From Monodelphis domestica (lineage: Eukaryota > Chordata > Mammalia > Didelphimorphia > Didelphidae): a stretch of DNA of 64,000 nucleotides. Where the stretch lies: contig NC_077227.1 in NCBI RefSeq assembly GCF_027887165.1, forward strand, positions 77,878,988 through 77,942,987. Reading direction: 5' to 3'. This document shows positions 1 to 11,920 of this stretch, in pieces. Numbering within the stretch: the first letter of the stretch is position 1; each line of letters begins with the position of its first letter. The notes below the pieces were generated by a model. That model searched no databases and was not told the origin of the DNA. It saw only the letters and a program-made list of their open reading frames with translations. Made by a program: the position numbers and the translations under genes.

Positions 1-1663
1 AAATTAGTAAATAACAACAGCAACAAAAGAATTTAACCATAAAAAGCTATGATGATAGCAGGGAAGATAAAGACATAAACTCAGAAGAAGACAACAAAGG
101 AGAAACAACTACCAAAAAAAAAACTCAAAGAAAAATGCTAATTGGACCCAAGCCCAGCAAGAATTCCTGGAAGAGTTCATGAAAGAGAGAAGAATGGTAG
201 AAGAAAAATTAGGGAATGAAATGAGAGTGATGCAAGAAAATTATGAAAAGAGAATTAACAACTTGGTAAAAGAGACCCAAAAAATATTGAAGAAAATAAC
301 ACCTTGAAAAATAAGAATTAGCCTAATGGTAAAAGAGGCACAAAAATTCACTAAAAAAAAAACTTCTTAAGAAGTGAATTAGGATAAATGGAAATATAGG
401 CACAAAAATTCACTGAGGAAAAGAACTTAAAAAACTAAAATTAGTCAAATGGAAAAGTGGTACAAAAGCTCACTGAAGAAAATAATTGCAAGAAACGAAT
501 GATATCATGAGACATCAAAAAAAATCATCAAAGTCAGATAGCTAGGGGTTGGAGTTAGGATAGTATGGGTTCAAATCTGGTCTCAGGCACTACCTAGCTA
601 TATGACCCTGAGCAAATCATTTAATCCCAGTTGCCTAGCCCTTGTTACTCTTAGAATTGCTGCCTTCGAATTGATACTAAGACAGAAGGGGGAGGGTAAA
701 AAAGAGGCAAAGTCAAAAGAATAAAACAATGGGAAAAATGTGAAATACCCCATCAGAAAAACAATTGGCTTAGAAAATAGATTGAGGAGAGATAATTTAA
801 GAATTCTTGGACTACCTAAAGATAAAAAAAAAAGCATCTAGACATCATCTTTCAAAAATTTTTCAAGGAAAACTATCCTGATATATTAGATCTAAAAGAT
901 AAAATAGAAATTGAAAGAATACACTGATCACCTCCTAAAAGAGATCCCAAATGAAAATTCCCAGAAATATTACATCTAATTTTCAGAGCTTGTAGGTCAA
1001 AGATAAAATACTGCAAGAAACCAGAAAGCAACAACTTAAATATCACAGAGCCACAGTCTAGATTGCACATGTTTGCTAAATTAGCAGCTTCCACATTAAA
1101 GGATTAGAGGACATGGAATATAATATTCTGGAAAGCAAAGGAGTTAGGCATGAGAATTTATTTTTTATATATTATATTGAAACTTATGCTAGGAAGAATT
1201 CCATGTGAACTGGAAAGACCTCCAGGAATTGATGCAGACTGAAAGGCGCAGAACTAGGAGAATATTGTGCACAGTGACTGATACAATGTGGTACAATCGA
1301 ATGTAATGGACTTCTCTACTAGCAGCAATGCAATGATCCAGGACAATTCTGAGGGACTTATGAGAAAGAACACTATCCGCATCCAGAGGAAGAACTGTGG
1401 GAGGAGAAACACAGAAGAAAAACAACTGCTCGATCAAATGATTCTGTGGGGATGTGATTGGGGATGTAGACTCTAAACAATCATCCTAGTGCAAATATCA
1501 ATAATATGGAAACAGGTCTTGATCAATGACACATGTAAAACCCAGTGGAATTGCTTGTTGGCTACAGGAGGGGGGTGGGAGGAGGGGAGAGAAAGAACAT
1601 GAATCATGTAATCGTGGAAAATTTTTCTTAATTAATCAATTAAATAAAATTAAAAAAAAAACT
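1..1663 (+). mobile_element. L1 LINE remnant (ORF1 part plus 3' end), internally deleted
   Basis: The first kilobase is A-rich and resembles a marsupial L1 ORF1: lysine/glutamate-rich coiled-coil-like repeats up to about 530, then text reading like the ENR..NNLRILGLP motif near 775-815. From about 1165 it jumps to the L1 3' end (ORF2 C-terminal coding text, 3' UTR and A-rich tail at 1643-1663). Most of ORF2 is missing. A SINE is nested at 537-700. No open frame longer than about 80 codons remains, so it is dead. The ORF1 assignment rests on composition and one short motif; the 3' end is firmer. Confidence 0.7.
537..700 (+). mobile_element. tRNA-derived CORE-SINE (WSINE1-like) nested in L1
   Basis: It shows the SINE hallmarks in order: GGGTTCAAATCTGG (B-box-like), TGACCCTGAGCAAATCA, TGCCTAGCCC and GATACTAAGACAGAAGG. 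It interrupts the ORF1-like part of the L1. Confidence 0.75.
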
Positions 1664-2440
1664 TATGCCAAGCCCCTGGAGTAGAAAGGTCCCAATTCCT
1701 CTGTATTAAGGAGAAATATTTTGTATCCCTGTATCTGAGATATGGGTCAGAGATTTCATCCAATCAACTGCTTTTTGCATTTTCTTTGTCCTTAGAAATC
1801 CCAAATAAATGCCTTCCCTTTTAACAGAATTTGGTTAATAAATGAAAGGAACATGGGTTATTTTCCTATGTATGTGTTGCCCATGATGGACAGATGGGAA
1901 AGGGTGTATAATATGAAGAACTACCTTATAATTAGGTATTCACCAATTAGAGGTGTCTTGGGATATTCAAGGGAAGGACAGAATAATGAGCTCCTAAAAT
2001 TCTATTTATTAATCTGCCTGACTAAGATTTGGGGCCTTTGGTCATTGAAAGTGGGCCATTTGAGATGCTGTCCTAACCAATAAATGGACATATACTCAAC
2101 AAACTGATATTTTTACCCCAAAATAAATTTCTTAAGATAATTTTAACATAGAATGAAAGCCAAGAATCATTTATCCAGCAAAACTTAGTATAATCCTGCA
2201 GGGAAAGAAATGAATATTTAATTAAATAGAGAATTTTGAAGCATTCCTGATGATAAGACCAGAGCTGACTAGAAAATCTGACATTCAAACACAAGTCTCA
2301 AAAAAAGCACAGAGAAGGGAAAGATGAAGAAGTAAATATAATGAACTCAATCAAATTAAACTGTTTACATTCCTATATGGGAAAATGATACATGTAACTC
2401 CTAAAAACTTTATCATTATTAGTGCAGTTAAAAGGAGTTT
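1664..2440. other. Intergenic stretch, nothing recognised
   Basis: AT-rich sequence with only short chance ORFs. I recognise no repeat family, RNA gene or exon here. Confidence 0.5.
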
Positions 2441-2625
2441 ATAGGAGCTGCAAGGTGGCACAATGTATAGAGCAGCAGGTCTGAAGTTGGGAGGATCTGA
2501 ATTCAAATCTAACCTCAGAAATTTCTTAGTTTTGTGACTTCAGGAAAGTCATTTTACCTCATTTGCCTAGCCTTTACCCTTCTATCTTAGCATTGTTATT
2601 AGGACAGAAAGTAAGGTTTTAAGAA
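2441..2625 (+). mobile_element. CORE-SINE (WSINE1-like)
   Basis: GGAGCTGCAAGGTGGCACAA head, GAATTCAAATCTAACCTC box, the conserved GTCATTTTACCTCATTTGCCTAG block and a short A-rich end. It is diverged from the other copies. Confidence 0.7.
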
Positions 2626-3032
2626 AAAAAAGGACTTTACATAGACAGAGGGCAAGGATGTGAGTCAATTATGTTGGAATAATCTTAAAAAAAAAGGAAG
2701 ACATGAGAAAGAGGGGTGTACTAGGAGAAGGTGGCAGAGAGAGGTAAAATGGGGAAAACTTTCTCATATAAAAGAGTCATACAAGGAAGAGCTTTTACAA
2801 TAGAGGTGAAATAGAATATTGGACAATGCTTGAACCTTATGCTCATTGGGACTGGTTTAAAGAGGAAAGAATATGTATACAAATTCCATTGGGTAGAGAA
2901 ATATAACTCATCTAAGAGGAAAACAGGAGGGGAAAAGGATAAATGAAAGGCAGTAGGGGAGGAAACATAAAAGAGAGGGCAGATTAAGGTAGACAGTGAT
3001 TAGACACAAATGGACTTTTGATGAGGGACAGG

Positions 3033-3134
<102 letters not shown>

Positions 3135-3443
3135 TTAGATAATGGGATGGAGGAAAATACACAGTCATCATAACTGACTGTGAATGGGATGAGCTCACCT
3201 ATAAAAAGGAAGCAGAGAGAAGAATGGATTAGGAACCAGAATCCAACAATAGATTGGGAACAAGAGACACATTTGAAATAGAAAGTCACATACAGCGTTA
3301 AAATAAAGGTCTAGAACAGAATCCATATGCTTTAGCTGAAATAAAAAAGAGAGGGGTGACAATCATAATCTCAGACAAAGCAAAAAGAGACCTAATTAAA
3401 AGAGATAATTAGGGAAACTACATTATGCTAAAAAGGTACCATA

Positions 3444-3662
3444 GATGGGCATCTAGACGGCACAGTAGATAGAGCACCAGGTCTAGAAACAGGAAAGTCA
3501 GGAAGACCAGATTTCAAATCTGACCTGAGATGCTTACAGCTAGTCGTATATAAAAATGAGCTGGAGAAGGAAATGGCAAACCCCTCCAGTATCTTTGCCA
3601 AGAAAACCCCAAATGGGGTCACAAAAGGTTGGATATGACTAAAATGACTGTACAACAAGAGA
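3444..3662 (+). mobile_element. RTE-tailed SINE (MAR4/RTESINE-like)
   Basis: A tRNA-like head (GGCACAGTAGATAGAGCACC) is followed by a GAAGGAAATGGCAAACC..CCAGTATCTTTGCCAAG block and a 3' end close to the RTE/BovB tail (GGTTGGATATGACTAAAATG, ACAACAA). Families with this tail are mobilised by RTE LINEs rather than L1; the exact family name is tentative. Confidence 0.75.
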
Positions 3663-3849
3663 ACAGAACCAAAAGAACAAAGCATTTACTTTCTAATACA
3701 ATTATAGAAAAGGAAAACTATGTAAAGTAGTAAGATAGATGAATAGAGAAAAAAGAAAGGTAAAAGGGATACAAAGGAAGTTGTATCTAAGAAGTTGTTA
3801 TGGATACTATGTTGATATGGATGTATTTAAATGTTAAAAGTATATTACT

Positions 3850-4046
3850 GGGGTAGCTATGTAGCTCAGTAGATAGAGAGTCAAGCCTAGAGATGAGAAT
3901 CCTGGATTCAAATGTGACCTCAGACATGTCCCAGCTGTGTGACCCTGGGCAAGTCACTTACCCCCATTGCCTAGCCCTTACCACACTCTTCTGCCTTGAT
4001 AACAATATTCAGTATTGATTCTAAGATGGAGGATAAGGATTTTTTT
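3850..4046 (+). mobile_element. CORE-SINE (WSINE1-like), near full length
   Basis: Complete order of SINE blocks: GGGGTAGCTATGTAGCTCAG head, GATTCAAATGTGACCTCAGA, GTGACCCTGGGCAAGTCACT, TGCCTAGCCC, AGTATTGATTCTAAGATGGA and an A/T-rich end. Confidence 0.85.
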
Positions 4047-4387
4047 AAAAGTTAAATTCATGTAATTAAAACAAACATATAGTTAATTCTTTTAAAAAGA
4101 GACAATTGCAATAGTCCAAACAGTGGGTAATGAGGGCCTGGTTTAGTCTGATTGTCATGGGAATGGAGAAAAGATGACAAGTGGGAGAAATGTGGTAAGA
4201 ATAGAAGTAACAGGACTTCGTAACTGATGAAATATTTACAGTAAGAATGAGAGAAGAGTTAGGGGTTACTCCAGTTTTCAAAACACAATAGAACATGGGT
4301 AAATGGTGATTTTTCTAGGCAGAAATTGTGAAATCAGAAAGGAAGCTTTTAAGGTTGAAAAGATAATAAACACAGTGAGAAAATGCA

Positions 4388-4505
4388 CTAAATTCAATTT
4401 TATCCACAAGTACCTACTATGCACCCAGACCCTGTGCTAAGCCTAGAAGCACAAAGACAATAAGGAAACAGTCCCTGCCCTCAAGGCAAAATCAAACTGC
4501 TTGTT
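4388..4505 (+). mobile_element. L2/CR1-type LINE 3' end fragment
   Basis: Carries the diverged TACCTACTATGCACCCAG..CTGTGCTAAG and CAGTCCCTGCCCTCAAGG signatures of old mammalian L2-like 3' ends. Confidence 0.55.
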
Positions 4506-5019
4506 AATCAGTGTTTTGCTCCAGTTTGATTATTCCTTTATTTCCCATCACTCTCTGCTTTGCATGGCAAGCTGCCTCAGAGAGAGGGTTTCCTAAAATG
4601 GAGGATTTTTTCTCCCACTGTCAGGAGGAAGGCATGAAAAAACAAATGGTCAGGGGGATGCTCAGAGCCAATGGGGACCTGCTTATGAAAACTGTGGTGT
4701 TGGAAACTGATTGCCAAGAGATTTGGAATCTTAGCACAAATTCCAGGAAGCCAGAGGCTTCTGGGTAAATATGTGAATCACAGGGAAAGAATCTACCATT
4801 TTCTGGCCAAACACTCATCTCTAATGAACTTATGAGCAGCATTGATTTCTCTGCTTCTTTTAACTATTCTATTTCTGGTTTTCTTTTTGATTGCCTTGTT
4901 CTATGCTGTTTAATTGCCTAAAGCAAGGTTGGCCAGGACAAATCCTTTTTGGACCAAGGTAGAGTGCAAGTCTTAAGTAAATAAATAGAAAATGGCTTGA
5001 AAAAGTTAAAAGGTCATGA
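4506..5019. other. Unique-looking intergenic sequence
   Basis: There are 80-codon open frames on both strands, but no recognisable protein motif or splice structure. I treat them as chance. Confidence 0.4.
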
Positions 5020-5205
5020 AGTGGGGGCAACTAGGTGACTCAGTGGACAGGCCTAGAGATGGGAGGTCCTGAGTTCAAATTTGAACTCAGACACTTCTTA
5101 TTCTGTGGGCAAGTCACTTGACCCCCATTGCCTAGCTCTTCCCACTCTCCTGCCTTGGAACCAATACAGAGTACTGATTCTAAGACAGAAGGTAAAAGTT
5201 TAAAA
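5020..5205 (+). mobile_element. CORE-SINE (WSINE1-like)
   Basis: GGGGGCAACTAGGTGACTCA head, GAGTTCAAATTTGAACTCAG, GGCAAGTCACTTGACCCCCA, GTACTGATTCTAAGACAGAA and an A tail. Confidence 0.85.
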
Positions 5206-5274
5206 AAAAAAAGAGGCTATAGAAGGTCCATCACTTTCCTTGAAATTTACCCCCCCCCCTTGTAGATACTAGCT

Positions 5275-5485
5275 ACAGCAAGCTAGCATAATAGCTGATA
5301 TTTTGTACAGCTCTTAAAGCGAAGGGTTTTATGTATGTCATATCTTATTTAATCCCCACAACAACCTTGTAAGGGAGGTGCTATTATTATCCCATTTTAC
5401 AGATGAGGAAACTGAGGCATAAAGGAGTTAAAGAATTTAGTCATAATACAACTAGTAAATATCTAAGGCAGGATTGGAATTCAAG
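5275..5485 (+). mobile_element. MIR-type SINE
   Basis: Contains the ancient MIR-family core: CCATTTTACAGATGAGGAAA followed by CTGAGGCATAAAGGAG, with the ATTTAATCCCCACAACAACC segment upstream. Confidence 0.7.
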
Positions 5486-6084
5486 TTTTATTGACTCTCA
5501 ATTCATTTTGCAACTTAGTAGCTACAAGGAATCACTGTCATAGATTTAGCATTTGGGGGATTAGCAAAATCATCTATCTCTTCATTTTGCTGAATATGGA
5601 AACTGAGGCCCAAATTCCTAAAGATTGCATGGAGAGTAATTACCAGAGTAGGACCCGAAGTTACAACCTGTTATTTCAAATTGATTGTTCATTCCCCTCC
5701 ACCATGCTTCCTGCATCTCTTTGTTTAGGAATCACACCTGGCTAGCATTGTCCAGCATCCTAGAGGCTTCTGAAAAATCCCCTTCAGATCTTTTCAGAAA
5801 CTGCCATGGGAAAAAGCAGCAGACACAGAAATTGCCACTGGGGCTTTGAAGAATGAGGAGTTACTGAATCACAGGACTTTTTCCTTCCTCTGATTTTTCA
5901 GAACTGTGAAAGTCACAGCAGGCTCCCTCTGAAGAACTATTCCTCCTGGGTTTTAGGCCATGTCCCAAGAAAGGAGGCAAAGTGTTACCACTTCAAGTCT
6001 GTGAAAGCCCCAGAAGACAATACTGGAAAGAGTTAGGAAGAGACTCCCAATGGTGAATGAATAAGAACAGACTGTTTTTGGAGG
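5486..6084. other. Intergenic stretch, nothing recognised
   Basis: No gene, RNA or clear repeat signal could be supported. Confidence 0.4.
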
Positions 6085-6814
6085 AGGAAATCCAGGCTAG
6101 CAAGAGCCATATAGAAACAAAGTTCTAAATCACTAATAATTAGAGAAATGCAAATTAAAAACACCCCTGATGTTTCTCCTCACACTGATCAGATTGGCAA
6201 AGTTGACCAAAAAAAGAAAAATGGCAAATGCTGGAGGGGCTGTGGAAAACAGGTACATGAATATACTGTGAGTGGAGCTATAAGCTAGTTCAGCTTTCCA
6301 TTCTGGAAAGCAATTTGGAACTATGCCCCAAAAGCTGTTAAATTGTGCATACCCTTTGACCCAGCAATACTGCCAAGTCTAAACTCCAAAGAGATCAAAG
6401 AAAAAAAGACTCATCTATACAAAAATATTTATAAAAGTTCTTTTTGTAGTAGTAAGAAATTGGAAAATGAGGTGATACCCATCAATTAGGGAATGGCTGA
6501 ACAAGTTATGGCAAATGAATGTGATGGAGTGCCATTATGTTGTAAGAAATGATGAAGAGAAAGAAATGATGAAGAATATGGTTTCATGGAAACCTAGGAA
6601 GACTTGTATTGAACAGATACAGAATGAAGTGAGCAAAATCAGGAGAGAAATGTATACCCCCCCAAAAAAAAAACAACTCTCAAAGACTTAGTAATTTGGA
6701 TCAACATCACCACAACCACAACTCCAGAAGACTCACGATAAAACAGGGCAGCCCCTTCCAAATAGAGAGATGATAGACTCAGAGAGTAGGCTGAGATATA
6801 TACCTTTTTTGATA
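6085..6814 (+). mobile_element. Old L1 3' end (ORF2 C-terminus)
   Basis: Degenerate text of the ORF2 C-terminal region: ATTAGAGAAATGCAAATTAA, CATTCTGGAAAGCAATTTGG, AACTATGCCCCAAAAG and GGGAATGGCTGAACAAGTTA. It has many in-frame breaks and no long open frame. It abuts a second L1 copy lying in the opposite orientation. Confidence 0.75.
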
Positions 6815-7452
6815 TTTTTCCATGGTTCCATGATTCATGTTCTTTCCCTCCCCTTTTCCCTGCCCCCTCCCAGAGCTGACAAGTAATTCTACTGGATTAT
6901 ACATATATTATCACTAGATACCTATTTTCATATTATTCATTTTTGTAATAGAGTCATCTTTTAAAACCAAAACCACAAAGCATATACCCATATATACAAG
7001 TGATAATCATGTTTTCCTTCTGCATTTCTACTCCAACAGTTCTTTCTCTGGATGTGAATAATGTTATTTCTCATAAATCCCTCAGGATTGTCCTGGATCA
7101 TTGTGTTGCTGCTAGTAGAGAAGTCCATTACATTTGATTGTACCACAGTGTTTTCACTTTCTGTGTACAATGTTCTCCTGGTTCTGCTCATTTCACTTCA
7201 CATAAATTCATGTGTGTCTTTCTAGTTCTTATAGAAATCAAGCAGTTCATCATTCCTTATAACACAATAGTATTCCATCACCATCATATACCACAAATTG
7301 TTCAGCCATTCCCCAATCAAGGGACACCCCCTCATTTTCCATTTTTTTGCCACCACAAAGAATGCAGCTATAAATATTTTTGTACAATAATGTTTTTATT
7401 TTCTCTTTGGGATACAAACCTAGTAGTGGTATTGCTGGATCAAATGGTATGT
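6815..7452 (-). mobile_element. L1 3' end, minus orientation
   Basis: On the minus strand this reads as 3' UTR first (its 3' end at 6815), then ORF2 C-terminal text (NSGRT..MVFHHH region around 7100-7450). It stops abruptly at 7452, where LTR-like sequence starts. Confidence 0.75.
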
Positions 7453-8380
7453 GGGGTTTTAAATAACTAATAAAGAAATTTATTTCAATTGACTATACAT
7501 GTGAAAGAAAGTCTCCTGTTATAGCCCTCATGAATTGGGGGGGGGAGAGGGGACATCCCCACCACAATTAGGCTGGGGGTGTTCTTCTGTGACTCAAAGG
7601 GAGTTAGAATAGATATTTCTAGCCTCTTCTCTCCAAAGAGATTTTAATTCTTTCCAGAAAAGAAAGCAGGAGGAGGGGCCAGAGGCCACCACTCTGCTTG
7701 CTTCAGAGAGAGTACTAGAATTATATTTATCTTCTCTTTTAAATATTATTAATTATGGGTATATGAATGGATTCAGTCTAACTTCTCATCACCTTGTCTC
7801 ATTATTGGGTAAAAGGAAGACCCCATGTTCTATATCCAAGGCTTGACCTTTTTCCCACCAAATACCAGTTCCACAAATGAGGACACATAGCAAATAGCAA
7901 AGAAACTCATTTATCCAAATCATAACAAAACAGAAATCAGAGGACACATAGGAGAACATATATCAGACAATACAGATAAAAGTACAACTCTCCCATAGGG
8001 AGCAAAGTAACTCAGTTCAACCAAGAGAGTTCTGGCCTCACCCAAGGTTAAACTCCCTATGTCTCTGGTGTAGCAAATTGGGGACAAGGACATTTCAGCC
8101 CCTTCATATCATCTGAGTCTTCCTTCAGCAACCTAAAATGGTTGATCTTCCATTTTCCCTCTTGAAATTGGAAGCCACAAGCATTCAAAATTCCTCAAAG
8201 CTCAAAGCTCTAAAGCTTGAGGAGTCCCAAAAGGGATTCCAGAAGGCTAGAGCTCACTCCATCCTTCATGCAGGGCAGGGCATTCATCTTCACCAACAAG
8301 TAGAGAGTCCTGTACCAACGGGCTTTGGGATAGTGGTCTCACATTCTTGTAAATGGGGTTTGGTTTTCTTGCATTCTTAG
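7453..8380 (-). mobile_element. Possible solo LTR, unclassified
   Basis: Starts with TGTGGGGTTTTAAATAACTA exactly where the minus-strand L1 text breaks off. On the minus strand the first 60 bases contain AATAAA close to a CCCCACA end, as at the 3' edge of an LTR. I could not fix the other end. The family is unknown and no internal proviral genes are seen. Confidence 0.35.
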
Positions 8381-8945
8381 GGGTAGTGGGGAAGAAAATG
8401 AGGATATTCATTTTAAAAAATAAGAAGAAAGTTAACCAGGGGAGGGTGAATGAAGGAGGAAGCAGCAAAGCTAGTCGTAGACCTCTCTGTCTTCTGGGTT
8501 ATTTGGGCTTCAAATTAAATTCCAACTTCTTTCTACCAATTCTGCTCTCCAAACAACTGATTCTAGGACCTCCATATTTTATTCTGGTTCTGTACCTCTT
8601 CTCAGGTACTTTTGTGGCTAGGGTAGCAAGACCCCAGAACTGTAGGTTAGACTGACTGAGTCTCAGTGGTCTTCCTCTACCATTATCCAATTATCACAGA
8701 AGAGCCAGCAAGGCTATTTCATATTCATCCTGGACAGATGTGACAGGACTAAAGGGATGATACTAGGTCCATGTTAAAGATGGTACATGTAAAAGGAATC
8801 AAATAATTTTGCAGGAACAGTCTCAGATTTTTAACAACCTATACTTATCACCCCCGAGGAAGATCCAAGGAAGGCTTATTTTGGCATTTCCTAGTATAGA
8901 AATTGGTGGAATCTCTTTGGATTACTATGTGTATTTGGTTGTTGT
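8381..8945. other. Intergenic stretch, nothing recognised
   Basis: Possibly a continuation of the LTR-like sequence to the left. No gene is supported. Confidence 0.35.
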
Positions 8946-9035
8946 TTTTTAATTAATTAATTTTTTATTTCATTTTCTTTAATTTTTAAATATTTTCCAT
9001 GGTTACACGATCCATATCATGTGTATTTGTTTTTT
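8946..9035 (-). mobile_element. L1 3' terminal fragment
   Basis: AATTAATTAATTTTTTATTT followed by ATTTTCCATGGTTACACGAT matches, in reverse, the A-rich tail and terminal 3' UTR of the L1 copies in this window. Confidence 0.6.
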
Positions 9036-9289
9036 TTAAAAAAAGACTTAGAGATGTAATTGTTTAATTTAAAGTGATTCTTTGTTTGCCCATTTGTCTC
9101 AAGTTTCTCCAGGGCTGCACCTGAGCCAGAATTTCCCAGAACCTCATCTAATGTCCCAAGGCTTAATCTGGTAGCTACAGCAAATACTTCCACCAATTTC
9201 CTCCCCAAAGCTGGAGTCGTCAATGGCCATGATTCAGCAATGAACGGTTCTCCTCCCTTGCTAAATAAATCATCTCAATCTGAGTAATT

Positions 9290-9425
9290 CTAAGAAGGGA
9301 AGGGAACTACCCCTTCTCCCTTTGGCCTCTTCTTTGGTCCTATCTCAAGTCTCCCATAAGCAAGTGGAAAATGTAGTTCTTTGGGACCAGGGTGAACTTT
9401 TCAGGAGAATAAAACCCAAGAGAAT
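9290..9425 (+). repeat. LTR-like repeat fragment, copy 1
   Basis: Shares a diverged match of about 110 bp with 10795-10905 in the same orientation, including GGCC(T)CTTCTTTGGTCC, AGTGGAAAATG and GAATAAAACCC. A poly(A)-like signal near the end suggests LTR origin, but the family is not known to me. Confidence 0.5.
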
Positions 9426-9477
9426 AGCACTCCTGTCATCATCTCTCTATGGGGTTACTAGGTCATTACCATATTTG

Positions 9478-9580
9478 CAGTTGTTTATATCCCAACCCAC
9501 TCCAATATCTTTGCCAAGAAATCTCCAAACTGGGTCATGAAGAATTGGACATTACTGAAATGACTGAACAGCAGCTACAG
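9478..9580 (+). mobile_element. RTE-tailed SINE, 3' fragment
   Basis: TCCAATATCTTTGCCAAGAA, GGGTCATGAAGAATTGGACA and ACTGAAATGACTGAACAGCA. Confidence 0.65.
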
Positions 9581-9585
9581 CATGT

Positions 9586-9765
9586 CTCAACTAGGCAGTT
9601 AGGTGACACAGCAGATAAGAGTGCCAGTTCTGGAGTCAGGAAGACTCATCTTCTTGGGTTGAAATCTGCAAAATGAGCCGGAGAAAGAAATGGCAAACCA
9701 CTCTGGTATCTTTGCCAAGAAATTCCCAAATGGGAACATGAAGAGTTAGACATGACTGAATAATA
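9586..9765 (+). mobile_element. RTE-tailed SINE
   Basis: The GGCAGTTAGGTGACACAGCA head, GTCAGGAAGACTCATCTTC, GAAAGAAATGGCAAACCACT and GAAGAGTTAGACATGACTGA give the whole element, immediately after another copy's tail. Confidence 0.75.
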
Positions 9766-9904
9766 TCCCAATTAGAAATATACACACATGCACAAGCAGT
9801 AACTATCTTTTTTCTATGCCTCCATTACTCACTTTTAGGATGTTTCCTATACCTCAGATGCCCTACCCAGCTACATTAATGGGATGCTGATTCCATTGTT
9901 AGAT

Positions 9905-10080
9905 AAATGCAAGAACTCATCGGAAAAGAGGACAGAAAGTTTAGACCAACATCTTATATCATATACCACAATAAGCTCAAAATGAATACTTAACCTGAAT
10001 ATTAAAAGTCACACACACACACAAAAGAAAACAAGACGACGTAACTCTCACAACTATGATTAAAGAAAGAATTTCCTTTT
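9905..10080 (+). mobile_element. Old L1 ORF2 fragment
   Basis: ACAGAAAGTTTAGACCAACA..TATCATATACCACAATAAG matches the L1 ORF2 stretch that precedes the TPYTKINSEW region. It contains a short (CA)n. Confidence 0.55.
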
Positions 10081-10491
10081 TAAAGTTTTTTACAGTCCCT
10101 TTTAAAATTCAATTTTAATTTCTTTTCACCTCCAAATTCCCCTCCCCACATTGAAAAAGCAAGGAAAACAAAAAGCTTATTACAAAAATGTATATATGTA
10201 TGTATACACAGATATAGATATAGATGATATATCTCAATCTATATTTTGAGTCCATAACCTCTCTACTGGGAGGTGGGTAGCCTATTTCATCATGAGTATC
10301 TCTGGAGTTGTGGTTGATCATTGTGTTGATCAAATTACTTCAAAGTCCTTCAAAGTTGTTTGTCTTTAAAATATCGTTTTTCTACAAATTGTTTTTCTGG
10401 CTCTCCTAACTTACTTTTGTATCAGTTCATACAACTCTTCCCAGGTTTTTCTGAAACTATACTCATCATTTCTTTTTTTTCCTTTTAAAAA

Positions 10492-10672
10492 AATAAACCC
10501 TTACCTTCTGTCTTAGAATTGATACTAAGTGTCAGTTCCAAGGCAGAAGGAGTAGTAAGGGCTAAGCAATTGGGGTTAAGTGACTTGCCCAGGGTCACAC
10601 AGCAAAGAAATATCCAAGGCCAGATAGGAACCTAGCACCTCCCATCTTCAGGTCTGGCTCTCTATCAACATA
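10492..10672 (-). mobile_element. CORE-SINE (WSINE1-like) nested in L1
   Basis: Reverse-strand SINE blocks: AACCCTTACCTTCTGTCTTA, TTAAGTGACTTGCCCAGGGT and CACCTCCCATCTTCAGGTCT. Confidence 0.85.
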
Positions 10673-10794
10673 TTCTTCATTTCTTTCAGTCAGTAAAATA
10701 ATATTCCATCACACTCATATGCCACAACTTGTTCAGCCATTCCCCAATTGCTGGACAACCCATCAGGTTCTCTTCCCCTGCCACATATATCACC

Positions 10795-10905
10795 AGCTAC
10801 CTTCCTTTGGCCCCTTCTTTGGTCCCACCTTCAATCTCACATAAACCAATGGGAAATGTGATTGATTTTGGGGGGCCAGAGTGAACTTTCCAGTAGAATA
10901 AAACC
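10795..10905 (+). repeat. LTR-like repeat fragment, copy 2
   Basis: Second copy of the 9290-9425 sequence: GGCCCCTTCTTTGGTCCCAC, AATGGGAAATGTGATTG and AGTAGAATAAAACCCA. It interrupts minus-strand L1 text on both sides. Confidence 0.5.
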
Positions 10906-11029
10906 CAATTCTTTCCCAATACAAAAAGAGGTGCTATACATGTTTTTGTACACATGAATCTTTTTCCTATTTCTTTGATCTTTTGGGGGTATACAGTTAG
11001 TATTGCTGGGTAAAGGTAAGCATAGCTTT

Positions 11030-11920
11030 AGCATCTGAAGCGTGGTTACAAAATCAATAAAGGCAGAATGAGAAGAAAAATGATAGAGCTAAATTTTACA
11101 TCAAATATTAATAAAAATCTGATATCTAAAATATGCAATGAACTGGCATAAATATATAACACCATGAACCTTTTCCCCAATAGATAATCAAAGAAAATTA
11201 ATAGTTTCCAACAAAGAAAACTGAAAACTATATTTTAAAAATCAAAACATGGGCCAAATCACTATTAGCAAGAAAAATGAAAATTGAAACAACTCTGAGG
11301 TGTTATCTCAAATCCAGAAAATTGGCAAAGATTTTTTAAAAAAGTACATGGTAACAGTCAGCAATGGAGGAACTGCAAGAAGACAGATACTGAAACTATA
11401 AAGCTATGAGGTAATCTGGTCACTCGGGATATAAATTTGGAATTATACAAGAATAATAACTAAACCATAATCTCACTACTGGGCTTATCCCCCAAGGAAG
11501 TCAAAAACAAAAATCTAATTTATACCAAAAATATTTATCATAGCATTCTTTGTGGTTGAAAGAACCAAAAACAAAATAGGTACCCACTGACTTGAGGAAT
11601 GACTAAAAATAATAACAGTATCTGACTGTAATTGAATGGTATTGTGTACTAAGAAATTATGAATAGGAAGGATTCAGAGAAATGGAAAATTTGTTTGAAC
11701 TGATGCCAAGAAAAAGACCCAGCACCTAGAAAATAAAATACGCAATGAAGACAATCATATAAATGAAAAGATCACTAAAAGGAAGCAACCACTGAATACT
11801 TTTAGGGAGGGGGGCAGGATACAATGAAGTTCCTGAAGAGGCGATAAAAACCCAAACTTCATCCCTCATGTTAAAAGAGATGGAGAACTACTAGGACAAA
11901 ATATTGTGTAGCCAAACATG
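11030..11920 (+). mobile_element. Very old L1 3' half
   Basis: Strongly decayed ORF2 text: GAAAATTGAAACAACTCTGAGG, ATTTGGAATTATACAAGA, CCCCCAAGGAAGTC and AATTGAATGGTATTGTG appear in the usual order. It is far more diverged than the copy at 13765-15600. Confidence 0.6.

Larger units (their letters stand above)
10081..11020 (-). mobile_element. Old L1 3' end, minus, with nested insertions
   Basis: The minus strand carries L1 3' UTR and ORF2 C-terminal text from 11020 back to 10081. It is broken by a minus-strand SINE at 10492-10672 and by the LTR-like fragment at 10795-10905, giving a three-level nest. Confidence 0.65.
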
